A stretch of 64,000 nucleotides of DNA from assembly GCF_030123065.1 (NCBI RefSeq), contig NZ_CP126093.1:2546001-2610000 (forward strand), in the 5' to 3' direction. The notes beneath the pieces are model-generated. The model was not told where the DNA came from. It saw only the letters and a program-made list of their open reading frames with translations, and did no database searches. The DNA comes from Neobacillus sp. DY30. GTDB taxonomy: Bacteria; Bacillota; Bacilli; Bacillales; Cytobacillaceae. A program made the position numbers and the translations under genes. Position 1 is the stretch's first letter. Every line of letters starts with the position of its first letter. Of the stretch, positions 52,118 through 60,142 are shown piece by piece.

Positions 52118-53622
52118 TGAAAGGAGTCATGATCCAAGGAACATCATCCGATGTAGGTAAAAGTCTCATAGTAACAGCGCTTTGCAGAATGTTTGCCAAT
52201 GAGGGTAGGAAAGTAGTCCCCTTCAAATCTCAAAATATGTCTAATAATTCTTATGTGACCAAAGACGGTAAAGAAATCGGGAGAGCACAAGGAATTCAGG
52301 CGGAAGCCGCAAAAATTGATGCAGCTGTATGGATGAATCCAATACTATTAAAGCCCCGCTCGAATCAAGATTCAGAGATTGTTTATTTAGGTAAGTCATT
52401 GAAAACTCTCTCTGGAAAAGGGTATCGAGATTCCTTTTATGAACAAGGTCTTGCAGTGATAACGCAGTCATTAAACCAGTTAAAGAGTGAATACGAACTA
52501 GTGATTATAGAGGGTGCTGGAAGTCCAGTTGAAATCAATTTGAAGGATCGTGAGCTTGTAAATATGAAGGTGGCAGAGCTCGCGGATGTTCCAGTTGTTC
52601 TTGTAGCAGATATTGATCGAGGCGGAGTATTTGCAAGCATAGTTGGTACTCTTGAACTTTTGGAGCCAGATGAGAGACAAAGAGTGGCAGGAATAATCAT
52701 TAATAAATTCCGGGGAGATATCGGTTTATTTAAAGATGGAATTGACTGGCTGGAAAAGAAAACCGGTTTACCCGTTTTAGGTGTTCTTCCATACGTTGAG
52801 AATCATATGATTGATGGAGAAGATTCATTATCAATAGACAATCAGTTTGCAGCTAGGAAGAAGGGAAATCTTGATATTGCGGTCATTCAGCTTCCTTTTA
52901 TCTCGAATTATAGTGATTTGGAACCATTTTTATATGAAGAAGATGTTTCAATCCGCTGGGTGAAGCAGGCATCTGACTTTGGTGCTCCAGATGCGGTTAT
53001 TATTCCCGGTACGAAGAGTACGATAAATGATTTGAAGAGTTTAAAAGATAGAAACTTAAACTTGTTGATACAAAACCATATTGAGAACGGCGGCTATGTT
53101 GTGGGTATTTGTGGCGGCTATCAAATACTTGGGGAAGAAATTATTGATAAAGCTGGTTCAGACACTGGTATCCTCAACAGTAAAGAAATAGGATTAGGCT
53201 GGATACCAGGAAAAACCATCTTTTATGAGGAAAAAGAAACGGTAAGAGCTGCTGGAGTATATCATGAAAATACAGGTTTATCACCTGATAGTAAGTTGGA
53301 AGGGTTTGAAATCCATTTAGGTAAAACCATTTTACACGAGGAAGAATGTTCATTATTATCGCTTGAAAATGGTAAAGAAGATGGTTATTTTGGCCGGAAT
53401 GGCCAAATTATCGGAACGTATCTTCATCATCTTTTTCATAATGACGTATGGAGAAATACTTGGTTAAACCTCATCCGGAAAAGTAAGGGTTTGCCAAGTA
53501 AAGAAATCACTAATATAAGTGAATACAAAGATAAAAGGTATGATGAAATTGCAGAGCGGCTAAAAGAACATCTAAACTATGAACTCTTAAATGACATCAT
53601 CAACAAGTGGTGCCCGAAATGA
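52117..53622 (+). CDS. cobQ: Adenosylcobyric acid synthase (glutamine-hydrolysing)
   Basis: A 501-residue amidotransferase (CobQ/CbiP). The N-terminal dethiobiotin-synthetase-like domain has GTSSDVGKSLIVTALCR and KSQNMSNNSYVT. The class I-like glutaminase domain has the nucleophile in VGICGGYQILG and His in GTYLHHLFHN. It amidates the b, d, e and g side chains. No cbiA or ring-building genes lie nearby, so its presence in a salvage locus suggests use of partly amidated corrinoids. ATG overlaps the cobU stop (TAATGA). Confidence 0.95.
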   Translation: MKGVMIQGTSSDVGKSLIVTALCRMFANEGRKVVPFKSQNMSNNSYVTKDGKEIGRAQGIQAEAAKIDAAVWMNPILLKPRSNQDSEIVYLGKSLKTLSGKGYRDSFYEQGLAVITQSLNQLKSEYELVIIEGAGSPVEINLKDRELVNMKVAELADVPVVLVADIDRGGVFASIVGTLELLEPDERQRVAGIIINKFRGDIGLFKDGIDWLEKKTGLPVLGVLPYVENHMIDGEDSLSIDNQFAARKKGNLDIAVIQLPFISNYSDLEPFLYEEDVSIRWVKQASDFGAPDAVIIPGTKSTINDLKSLKDRNLNLLIQNHIENGGYVVGICGGYQILGEEIIDKAGSDTGILNSKEIGLGWIPGKTIFYEEKETVRAAGVYHENTGLSPDSKLEGFEIHLGKTILHEEECSLLSLENGKEDGYFGRNGQIIGTYLHHLFHNDVWRNTWLNLIRKSKGLPSKEITNISEYKDKRYDEIAERLKEHLNYELLNDIINKWCPK

Positions 53623-54410
53623 GAAAACTTCTAAAGGGTTTCTTAATCAATTTGCAATTTTTCACGGCTATTCCTGTACACCTGGAGTTGCCAATGGATA
53701 AACCACATTTAAAAAGCGCTGTTCAAGCATTCCCGCTGTTAGGGCTTTTTCAAGGTGGTCTATATGCTGGGTTATTTTATCTATTCCTTGAATATACGCC
53801 TTTTTCCAATCTCACAGTGGCATTCTTCCTTTGGCTGATGAGTATTCTTTTAACAGGTGGAATCCATTTGGATGGCTGGATAGATGCCAGTGACGGCTAT
53901 TTTTCTTATAAAGATCAGCAAAAGAGATTACAGGTAATGAACGACCCTAGAACAGGTGCATTTGGTGTTATTTCGGTGATTGTTTTATTAACCAGCCGTT
54001 TTCTTTTTATATACGAGATAACCGTAAATGTACATATGAATTCTTATCTGATGATTGCAGCAATCCCACTAATAAGTAAAAGCATTATGGGTCTCTTGTT
54101 ATTAACAGTAAAGTCTGCAAAGAAAGAAGGACTTGGAGCGCTTTTTCAAAATGCAGCCTCGCCAAAAGATTTATGGACCTATCTTGTCTATGTCATTGGA
54201 TTCCTTGCTATCGTAATAGTGTTTGATGGCGGCTTCTACTATATATCCATCATATTTGCTTCGGCCATTGTCATTTTGCTTTTTTGCCGCCGAAAAGCCG
54301 TAAAATGGTTTGGTGGAATTACGGGCGATGTTTTAGGGGCAGCAGTAGAAGGGACGGAGTTATTGTTATGGATGACACTGTGGTTATTGCATTATTCCGC
54401 CATGGACTAA
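53619..54410 (+). CDS. cobS: Adenosylcobinamide-GDP ribazoletransferase CobS
   Basis: A 263-residue integral membrane enzyme joining AdoCbi-GDP to alpha-ribazole (or its 5'-phosphate). The catalytic acidic motif is GGIHLDGWIDASDGYFS, followed by MNDPRTGAFGVISV; about six TM helices follow. ATG 53619 overlaps the cobQ stop (ATGA); GTG 53607 is an alternative. In this locus its nucleotide substrate would come from CblS rather than CobT. Confidence 0.94.
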   Translation: MRKLLKGFLINLQFFTAIPVHLELPMDKPHLKSAVQAFPLLGLFQGGLYAGLFYLFLEYTPFSNLTVAFFLWLMSILLTGGIHLDGWIDASDGYFSYKDQQKRLQVMNDPRTGAFGVISVIVLLTSRFLFIYEITVNVHMNSYLMIAAIPLISKSIMGLLLLTVKSAKKEGLGALFQNAASPKDLWTYLVYVIGFLAIVIVFDGGFYYISIIFASAIVILLFCRRKAVKWFGGITGDVLGAAVEGTELLLWMTLWLLHYSAMD

Positions 54411-54979
54411 CAGAGGAGAATAAACGAAAAGCCTATTTAGGATGGAATGATTCCCCTCTATGTTTTGAGTCAAAGAAAAGCAGCACAATCAACAGGTATC
54501 AACTATATTTTTCTAGTGATTTACCAAGATGCATAACGACAGCGAAGAAACTCTTTCCAAAAAGCGAATTGAAGCTATTATCTCATTTGAGAGAAATGAA
54601 TTTCGGTAAATGGGAAGGAAAAACGTATGAAGACCTTAAGGGAGTTCCGCTTTATCAACGATGGCTCTCAGCGCCTCAATCTTATAGTCCTCCAGAAGGA
54701 GAGTCATTTGGGGAGTTCACAAGCAGGGTTTCAAGTGGGTGGGAAAAGATTACTGAGGATATTGTCACTGAAAATGTACAACGTTGTGCCATTATTACGC
54801 ATGGTGGGGTCATAAGATATTTATTATCAGAATTTGCACCTGAACCTAGAGAATTTTGGTCGTGGCCTGTACCACATCATTTAGGATTTGAACTTGTTTT
54901 TGAAAAAGAAGCATTAAGGAGGCGAGACCGGTGCACTTTATTACGGGAGGTGCCTTTAACGGCAAAAGAGCTTGGGTAA
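54368..54979 (+). CDS. cobC: Alpha-ribazole phosphatase-type histidine phosphatase CobC
   Basis: A 203-residue histidine phosphatase. The RHG motif is in ALFRHGLTEENK (phospho-His at about residue 12), followed by SSDLPRCITTAKKLF, LREMNFGKWEGKTYEDL and ITHGGVIRYLL. It removes the 5'-phosphate of alpha-ribazole phosphate or adenosylcobalamin 5'-phosphate. ATG 54368 is chosen because GGAG lies 8-9 bp upstream; the frame opens at 54284 inside cobS. It overlaps cobS by 43 bp. Confidence 0.88.
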   Translation: MDDTVVIALFRHGLTEENKRKAYLGWNDSPLCFESKKSSTINRYQLYFSSDLPRCITTAKKLFPKSELKLLSHLREMNFGKWEGKTYEDLKGVPLYQRWLSAPQSYSPPEGESFGEFTSRVSSGWEKITEDIVTENVQRCAIITHGGVIRYLLSEFAPEPREFWSWPVPHHLGFELVFEKEALRRRDRCTLLREVPLTAKELG

Positions 54980-55368
54980 AGGAGAATTACGGGGTTACTG
55001 GTACTTGGATTTCAGCCTATCAGAACCATGTTCTAAGCGCTGACATTGACCACATACAAAGTAATTTGCTCGTCTTAGAAGGTATCGAAGCTTGGTTGAA
55101 AGAGTTAACAAAAACCTATGATGCTGATAGTTGTCGTGACATCTGGAATAGCACCTTTAGCCATTGGCTAAATTGGGAAGAAGCAGAAACGAACCGAAAT
55201 TTGGTTGTAATCGGGACAGATATTACAAAGGGTATTGTCCCTATGGAGAAAGAGAATCGATTATGGCGGGATGTAACCGGCTGGGTTTATCAAGACATAG
55301 GTGCTAAAGCAGATAAAGTGGATATTATTTGGTATGGATTAAATCAAACAATAAAAAACGGGGGATGA
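54931..55368 (+). CDS. Shortened CobU-like protein (145 aa)
   Basis: A GTG start follows AAGGAGGCGAGA. The protein opens MHFITGGAFNGKRAWVKEN, a CobU-like strand and P-loop in which GGxRSGKS has become GGAFNGKR. Later pieces (LVLEGIEAWLKEL, RNLVVIGTDITKGIVPMEKENRLWRDVTGWVYQDI) recall the CobU core, where this last segment precedes the C-terminus. It is about 40 residues shorter than CobU and lacks the HQ.DR guanylylation region. It may be a regulatory or assembly relative of CobU, or a diverged kinase. It overlaps cobC by 49 bp and is kept in frame, so it is not a pseudogene. Confidence 0.8.
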   Translation: MHFITGGAFNGKRAWVKENYGVTGTWISAYQNHVLSADIDHIQSNLLVLEGIEAWLKELTKTYDADSCRDIWNSTFSHWLNWEEAETNRNLVVIGTDITKGIVPMEKENRLWRDVTGWVYQDIGAKADKVDIIWYGLNQTIKNGG

Positions 55369-55374
55369 GATGTT

Positions 55375-55959
55375 ATGAGACTTTATACAAGAACTGGAGA
55401 CAAAGGAAAGACAAGTATTATCGGAGGAAGAGTCGACAAAGATGATATTCGAGTGGAAGCATACGGAACCGTTGATGAAGTAAATTGCTTTGTCGGGCAG
55501 GTTGTGACACAGCTGGATCCTGAAATCTTTAAAGATGTTTTAGCTGACCTTGAGAAGGTTCAACATGAATTATTTGATTGTGGAGGGGATCTTGCCAATG
55601 TATCTGAAAAACGTGAGCTAAAACTTCAAAAGGAATCGATTGACTACCTTGAAACCAAAATCGATGAATATATACAAGAAGCACCGGAGTTGGAAAGGTT
55701 TATTTTACCTGGCGGGACGAAACCGGCTGCTTCCATTCATATTGCCAGAACAGTAACGAGAAGAGCAGAAAGATTGGTAGTCACATTAATGAAGAACGAC
55801 GATAAGACGCCGGAATTAGCACTAAAATATTTAAATCGTCTTTCCGACTATTTCTTTGCATTAGCAAGAGTGGTGAATTTTCGACTCAATGTAAAAGATG
55901 TGGAGTATGTTCGAAGTGCAAATGTATTTAGGGGTGGGAAACGCAAAGATGAAAAATAG
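55375..55959 (+). CDS. Cob(I)alamin adenosyltransferase, PduO type
   Basis: A 194-residue trimeric enzyme that transfers the adenosyl group of ATP to Co(I) corrinoids (YvqK relative). Motifs are LYTRTGDKGKTSIIGG, KDDIRVEAYGTVDEVNC, the ATP-site FILPGGTKPAASIHIARTVTRRAERLVV and YLNRLSDYFFALARVVN. It supplies the Ado form that CbiZ, CbiB and CobU require. The ATG at 55375 follows GGGGGATGA. It overlaps cblT by 11 bp. Confidence 0.95.
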   Translation: MRLYTRTGDKGKTSIIGGRVDKDDIRVEAYGTVDEVNCFVGQVVTQLDPEIFKDVLADLEKVQHELFDCGGDLANVSEKRELKLQKESIDYLETKIDEYIQEAPELERFILPGGTKPAASIHIARTVTRRAERLVVTLMKNDDKTPELALKYLNRLSDYFFALARVVNFRLNVKDVEYVRSANVFRGGKRKDEK

Positions 55960-56443
55960 AATGCTAACTTTACTGGCATTGTTTTCAGCACTATCTGCAG
56001 TTGGCGCGGCGATAAAAATTCCTTCCAATGTAGGGAGTGTCGCTTTTGATGTTTTTCCAGCTTTACTTGCGGCTGCTTTGTTAGGAAGTGGGGCAGGAGC
56101 ATTGGTCGGGGCATTAGGGCATTTATTATCTGCCTTGATTGCCGGTTTTCCATTAGGACCCATGCATGGTTTAATTGCAATCGAAATGGCTGTTATCGTC
56201 TTTATATTTGGTGTTCTCTTTAAAAAGGACAAAAAGATTTCTGCTGGCATTCTTTTTATCCTTTTGAATACATTTGCGGCACCATTGCCGTTTATCTTTT
56301 TAATGAATAAAGCTTTTTATGTTGCATTAGTTCCATCCTTGTTAATTGGATCAATGATTAATACGGTGATCGCTTTAGTGGCTATCCCAAGACTAAGAGC
56401 TTTGTCAAAACAAGAAATCATTAATAAAGATGTGAGATTATGA
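55949..56443 (+). CDS. cblT: ECF transporter S component, alpha-ribazole uptake (CblT-like)
   Basis: A 164-residue membrane protein with five to six TM helices and the S-component pattern (LFSALSAVGAAIKIPSNVGSVAFDVFPALLAAALLGSGAGALVGALGHLLSAL split over helices 1-3, later GPMHGLIAIEMAV). Its place between the adenosyltransferase and the kinase-like gene matches the cblT-cblS pair known from Geobacillus and Listeria, which import and phosphorylate alpha-ribazole. ATG 55949 overlaps the preceding stop; the frame from 55898 lies inside the previous gene. It would need the shared EcfA/A'/T module, encoded elsewhere. Confidence 0.78.
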   Translation: MKNRMLTLLALFSALSAVGAAIKIPSNVGSVAFDVFPALLAAALLGSGAGALVGALGHLLSALIAGFPLGPMHGLIAIEMAVIVFIFGVLFKKDKKISAGILFILLNTFAAPLPFIFLMNKAFYVALVPSLLIGSMINTVIALVAIPRLRALSKQEIINKDVRL

Positions 56444-57153
56444 GGGATATCATTTCTATCCCATTAAATAGTGAAGAATCGCTTATTATCGCAAGTGATA
56501 ATAGCGGCGGCATTGGCATGAAACCAGCAGATCATGTACAGGTTTCATACGAAACGATTACCTATTACTCATTTAGAGTAGCCGCAATGGAATGTATTGC
56601 AGCAGGAGCTGTTCCATTTTCAGTTGTTCTTCATAATTTTTGTGGAGTTCACTCTTGGAGTGAGCTTGTAATTGGTATCCAAAAAGGTCTGGGAGAATTA
56701 AACCTAGAGGATGTACCGATAACTGGAAGTACGGAGAGTAATTTCGTTTTACAACAATCCGCAATTGGATTGGTTGTTATGGGTAAAAAGCAATTGTTAA
56801 AAGTATCGGAAAAAATTTTTTCTAACGACCTCATGTTCGCTGTAATCGGGAGTCCGTTAGTGGGAAATGAAGTCATCGACCATGCAGATCAAGTTGTACC
56901 TTTATCGATGTTCAGAGAAGTTTCAAATCTTGAAGAAGTAATGGTTTGGCCTGTTGGTTCAAAAGGAATTTTATATGAGTTAAATCAGATGTTTACAAAT
57001 ATAGAATTTTCGGAAGAAATGCTTCGTACCAATCTTGACGTATTAAAATCATCCGGACCTGCAACCTGTTTTATTATTGCCTTTGAACGATTTCAAGAAG
57101 AGGCCATAAAGAATATTGCAGCAGGGTATTACCATCCTTTTATTATTAATTGA
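56440..57153 (+). CDS. cblS: Alpha-ribazole kinase-like protein (CblS-like)
   Basis: A 237-residue protein of the PurM/ThiL-like fold: an N-terminal IIASDNSGGIGMKP motif resembles the Asp/Gly ATP-metal loop, followed by 'YYSFRVAAMECIAAGAVPFSVVLHNFCG' and 'DVPITGSTESNFVLQQSAIGLVVMG'. This agrees with CblS, which phosphorylates alpha-ribazole to alpha-ribazole-5'-phosphate. It overlaps cblT (ATGA), is the last gene of the operon and is followed by a terminator. The assignment rests on fold features and position; other AIRS-family activities cannot be excluded. Confidence 0.72.
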   Translation: MRDIISIPLNSEESLIIASDNSGGIGMKPADHVQVSYETITYYSFRVAAMECIAAGAVPFSVVLHNFCGVHSWSELVIGIQKGLGELNLEDVPITGSTESNFVLQQSAIGLVVMGKKQLLKVSEKIFSNDLMFAVIGSPLVGNEVIDHADQVVPLSMFREVSNLEEVMVWPVGSKGILYELNQMFTNIEFSEEMLRTNLDVLKSSGPATCFIIAFERFQEEAIKNIAAGYYHPFIIN

Positions 57154-57184
57154 AATAGCACGCCGCTGTGGCGTGCTATTCTTT
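57154..57184. terminator. Terminator of the corrinoid operon, bidirectional
   Basis: AATAGCACGCC (57154-57164) and GGCGTGCTATT (57170-57180) with a 5-nt loop, then CTTTT. The convergent PBP gene ends inside it. Confidence 0.8.
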
Positions 57185-59278
57185 TAACCCTTGCAGTTTT
57201 TGGATAATGGTATCAATGCCTTTTCCGATTGAATACATCGCATCTTCAAAGCCCTTTTTCCAAACTGGGGCTTGTTCTTGAAGCTTTTCACCGAGCTTTT
57301 GGGCATTTTGGTTTAATTCCTCTTTGATTTTCTCTGCCTGCTCTTTTATCTCCTCTCTTGTACGAGTTTTACCAGATAGTTGGTCATTAATTGAAACGAC
57401 ATCAAACGTTTCATGTTGTAAATGAGGGATTGACGATTTCATGATTTCTTTGAAAATCGGTACCACATTCCCTGAACCGCTGCTTGGGAGATAATGCTGT
57501 CGATCGGTTTGGTCATATCCAATCCAAATCGCAGCTACTAAGTTAGGTGTGTAACCAACCATCCACTGATCTTTTGTGCCGTTAACATCATTAAAGGGAA
57601 GTTGAGTTGAACCTGTTTTTCCAGCAATCTGAACATCAGGAATATGTGCGTTTTTACCAGTACCAGATTCTACCACATTCAGAAGCATGGCTGTCATCTT
57701 ATTGGCATTTTCCTTCGAAGTTACCTTTTTGGTTTCTGGTTTACGTTCCGCAATGATATTACCGGTAGGACCGACTATTTTTGTGATCAGATGGCTGTCA
57801 TGTCGCTTGCCGTCATTTGCGTATGCCGAGAATGCATTTGCTAGTTGGAGCGGTGATACTCCTTTACTCATTCCTCCTAGTGCAATGGCCAGGTTTTTAT
57901 CTTCTTTTTCAATAGGGAATCCAAAACTTTTGAGCTTGTCTATTCCTTTTTCAAGACCAATCTGATTTAAGAGCCAAACTGCCGGGACATTTAATGATTC
58001 CTCTAAAGCTTTGTACATCGGAACCTTCCCTTGATAGGTTTTTGAAAAATTTTCTGGTTTATATTCTCCAAAAGAAGTAGGCTCATCAACAAGCTCTGAG
58101 TCAAAAGTATAACCTTCTTCAAGGGCAGGTGTGTAAACCGCGAGCGGCTTAATCGTAGACCCTGGCTGTGCCTTTAATTGGGTAGCACGGTTGAAGCCTC
58201 TGAAGACATGTTCACCACGACCGCCAACCAGAGCCAGTACACCTCCGGAAGAAGGATCCATTAGAACAGAACCGCTTTGAACAATGGATTCACCAGAACT
58301 CTTCGGAAAAAGTGATTTATTATTGTTTATCTTTTCGAGTCCTGTTTGCAGGTTTTGATCTAATTCTGTATAAATCCGGTAACCTCTGGTTAAAATTTCT
58401 TCTTGTGTCAAACCGTATTTATTAATTGCTTCATTTAGGACCGCGTCCACATAGTAAGGGTATTTACGCTCAACAACACTTCCACGGCCACTATTAATTT
58501 CAATCTTTTCTTTCTTTGCTGCAGTGTATTGTTCCTTATTAATCATCCCAAGCTCATTCATCTTGTTAAGAACAACATTTCTTCGTTTAATAGCTATATC
58601 ATAGTTTTTTGTTGGGTCAAGGTAATTTGGAGACTGCAACAAACCTGCAAGGAGGGCAGCCTCGCTGATAGTAACATCGGTAATCTCTTTATTAAAATAT
58701 CTCTTTGATGCATTACTGATTCCCCATGCACCATTTCCAAAATAAACTTGATTTAAGTACATTTGTAAGATTTCATCTTTTTTATAAACTTTCTCAATCT
58801 TCACCGCTAAAAATAACTCTTCCGCTTTTCGTTTATAGGTTTGTTCAGGGGAGAGCAACGCGTTTTTCGCTAATTGCTGCGTAAGCGTACTGCCGCCGCC
58901 AGTAATCTCTCCTGCAAATATATTGTTGAATAGAGCTCTTGTAATGCCCTTTATATCAAAGCCGTTATGCTCATAAAAGCGCTCATCTTCAATGGCAACC
59001 ACTGCACCAGGAACATATTTCGGGAGTTCTTCGATCTTAACCCCCTCCGTCCGATTGGTCGCAACATTTGTGGCGACATTTTCATTACGATCATAAATAA
59101 CGGTCGGTTGGCTAAGACCTTCCTTTAATGTCTGGACATTCGCTCTTGTTGCAAGCCAGCCGAAATAAACAATAGTTACGAGAACGACAATTAATATGAT
59201 TAATAATAAAACCTGTGTGATGTGCTTCTTTTTCCAGAAACGGACAATCATTTCCCAATAGGGGTGTAATTTTTCCAT
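57176..59278 (-). CDS. Class A penicillin-binding protein (PbpF/PBP1-like)
   Basis: A 700-residue bifunctional glycosyltransferase/transpeptidase. A TM helix lies at residues 20-43. The GT51 motifs are VVAIEDERFYEHNG and GGGSTLTQQLAKN. The transpeptidase motifs are GSTIKP, SLN (EESLNVP) and AGKTGST. The C-terminal tail is a charged, coiled-coil-like helix with no fibronectin domain, unlike PonA, so PbpF (PBP2c) is the nearest type I know. AAGGAGAC precedes the ATG. A likely promoter reads TTGGAG, 18 bp, TATAAT on the minus strand (59345-59316). Confidence 0.9.
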   Translation of the reverse strand: MEKLHPYWEMIVRFWKKKHITQVLLLIILIVVLVTIVYFGWLATRANVQTLKEGLSQPTVIYDRNENVATNVATNRTEGVKIEELPKYVPGAVVAIEDERFYEHNGFDIKGITRALFNNIFAGEITGGGSTLTQQLAKNALLSPEQTYKRKAEELFLAVKIEKVYKKDEILQMYLNQVYFGNGAWGISNASKRYFNKEITDVTISEAALLAGLLQSPNYLDPTKNYDIAIKRRNVVLNKMNELGMINKEQYTAAKKEKIEINSGRGSVVERKYPYYVDAVLNEAINKYGLTQEEILTRGYRIYTELDQNLQTGLEKINNNKSLFPKSSGESIVQSGSVLMDPSSGGVLALVGGRGEHVFRGFNRATQLKAQPGSTIKPLAVYTPALEEGYTFDSELVDEPTSFGEYKPENFSKTYQGKVPMYKALEESLNVPAVWLLNQIGLEKGIDKLKSFGFPIEKEDKNLAIALGGMSKGVSPLQLANAFSAYANDGKRHDSHLITKIVGPTGNIIAERKPETKKVTSKENANKMTAMLLNVVESGTGKNAHIPDVQIAGKTGSTQLPFNDVNGTKDQWMVGYTPNLVAAIWIGYDQTDRQHYLPSSGSGNVVPIFKEIMKSSIPHLQHETFDVVSINDQLSGKTRTREEIKEQAEKIKEELNQNAQKLGEKLQEQAPVWKKGFEDAMYSIGKGIDTIIQKLQGLKE

Positions 59279-59452
59279 GGTGTCTCCTTACCTTCAAAAG
59301 GATTTTGCTTAATTCATTATAATTTTTTCAGCAAAAAAACTCCAATAATAGCTTTTTTAGGTGAACCACCAAAAAAGTTTTATAAACCTGTAGGGGTTTG
59401 GTAGTGGGGTATCGTCTATTTAGTTGAAAAAGGGAAAAACAGGAGGAAAAAT

Positions 59453-60142
59453 ATGATTAAAATTAATAATTTAAGCCATGAATTTGTGGTTGGTAAAAAG
59501 GGAAAGCAAACATTTATACCTGTCCTTAAAGATATATCTTTTGAGGTTGAGCAAGGGGAGATTGTCACCATTGTTGGCCGCAGTGGGTCTGGTAAATCCA
59601 CTCTATTAAATTTGTTAAGTGGTTTTATACATCCAAATGAGGGTGAAATCTGGATAAACGGCGAGAAGGTATCACAAATGAATGAATCGAAATTTGCAGA
59701 TTTTAGAATTAAAAACCTTGGCTTTATTTTTCAAAGCTTTCAACTGATTCCTAGTATGACAGCCTTTCAAAATGTCGAGCTTCCTTTAATTTTAAAAGGA
59801 GTCAGCGAAACCGCAAGAAAAAAACAAACAGAGGAGATGCTGGCAAAGGTTGGCTTGTTAGATTACCAGGACCATTATCCTGGGGAGTTATCAGGGGGAC
59901 AACAGCAAAGGGTAAGTATTGCCCGTGCATTAATCGTGAATCCGCCTATTATTCTAGCGGATGAACCAACGGGAAGTCTTGACAGTGAAACCGAAGAAGA
60001 TTTATTGAAGTTTATTAAGCAGTTAAACACTGACTTAGGAATAACCTTTTTAATCATTACACATGACGAAAAGGTTGCTGCTATTGGTCACCGAACAATT
60101 GAATTGAAGGACGGAAAAATTAATCAGGAGGTGTTTGTATGA
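59453..60142 (+). CDS. ABC transporter ATP-binding protein (LolD/MacB type)
   Basis: A 229-residue ATPase. Walker A is GRSGSGKSTLL, the Q-loop GFIFQSFQLIP, the signature LSGGQQQRVSIARAL, Walker B IILADEPTGSLD, and the H-loop ITHDEKV. The 'KNLGFIFQSFQLIPSMTAFQNVELP' region is typical of the MacB/FtsE/LolD class. AGGAGG precedes the ATG. It overlaps the permease gene by 4 bp (ATGA), so they form one exporter or mechanotransmission complex. Confidence 0.93.
   Translation: MIKINNLSHEFVVGKKGKQTFIPVLKDISFEVEQGEIVTIVGRSGSGKSTLLNLLSGFIHPNEGEIWINGEKVSQMNESKFADFRIKNLGFIFQSFQLIPSMTAFQNVELPLILKGVSETARKKQTEEMLAKVGLLDYQDHYPGELSGGQQQRVSIARALIVNPPIILADEPTGSLDSETEEDLLKFIKQLNTDLGITFLIITHDEKVAAIGHRTIELKDGKINQEVFV

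Noticed and set aside
54284..54367. Longer start for cobC
   Set aside because: The added 28 residues are an out-of-frame reading of cobS; family members start just before the RHG motif.
55898..55948. Longer start for cblT
   Set aside because: It lies within the adenosyltransferase gene and adds residues not typical of S components.
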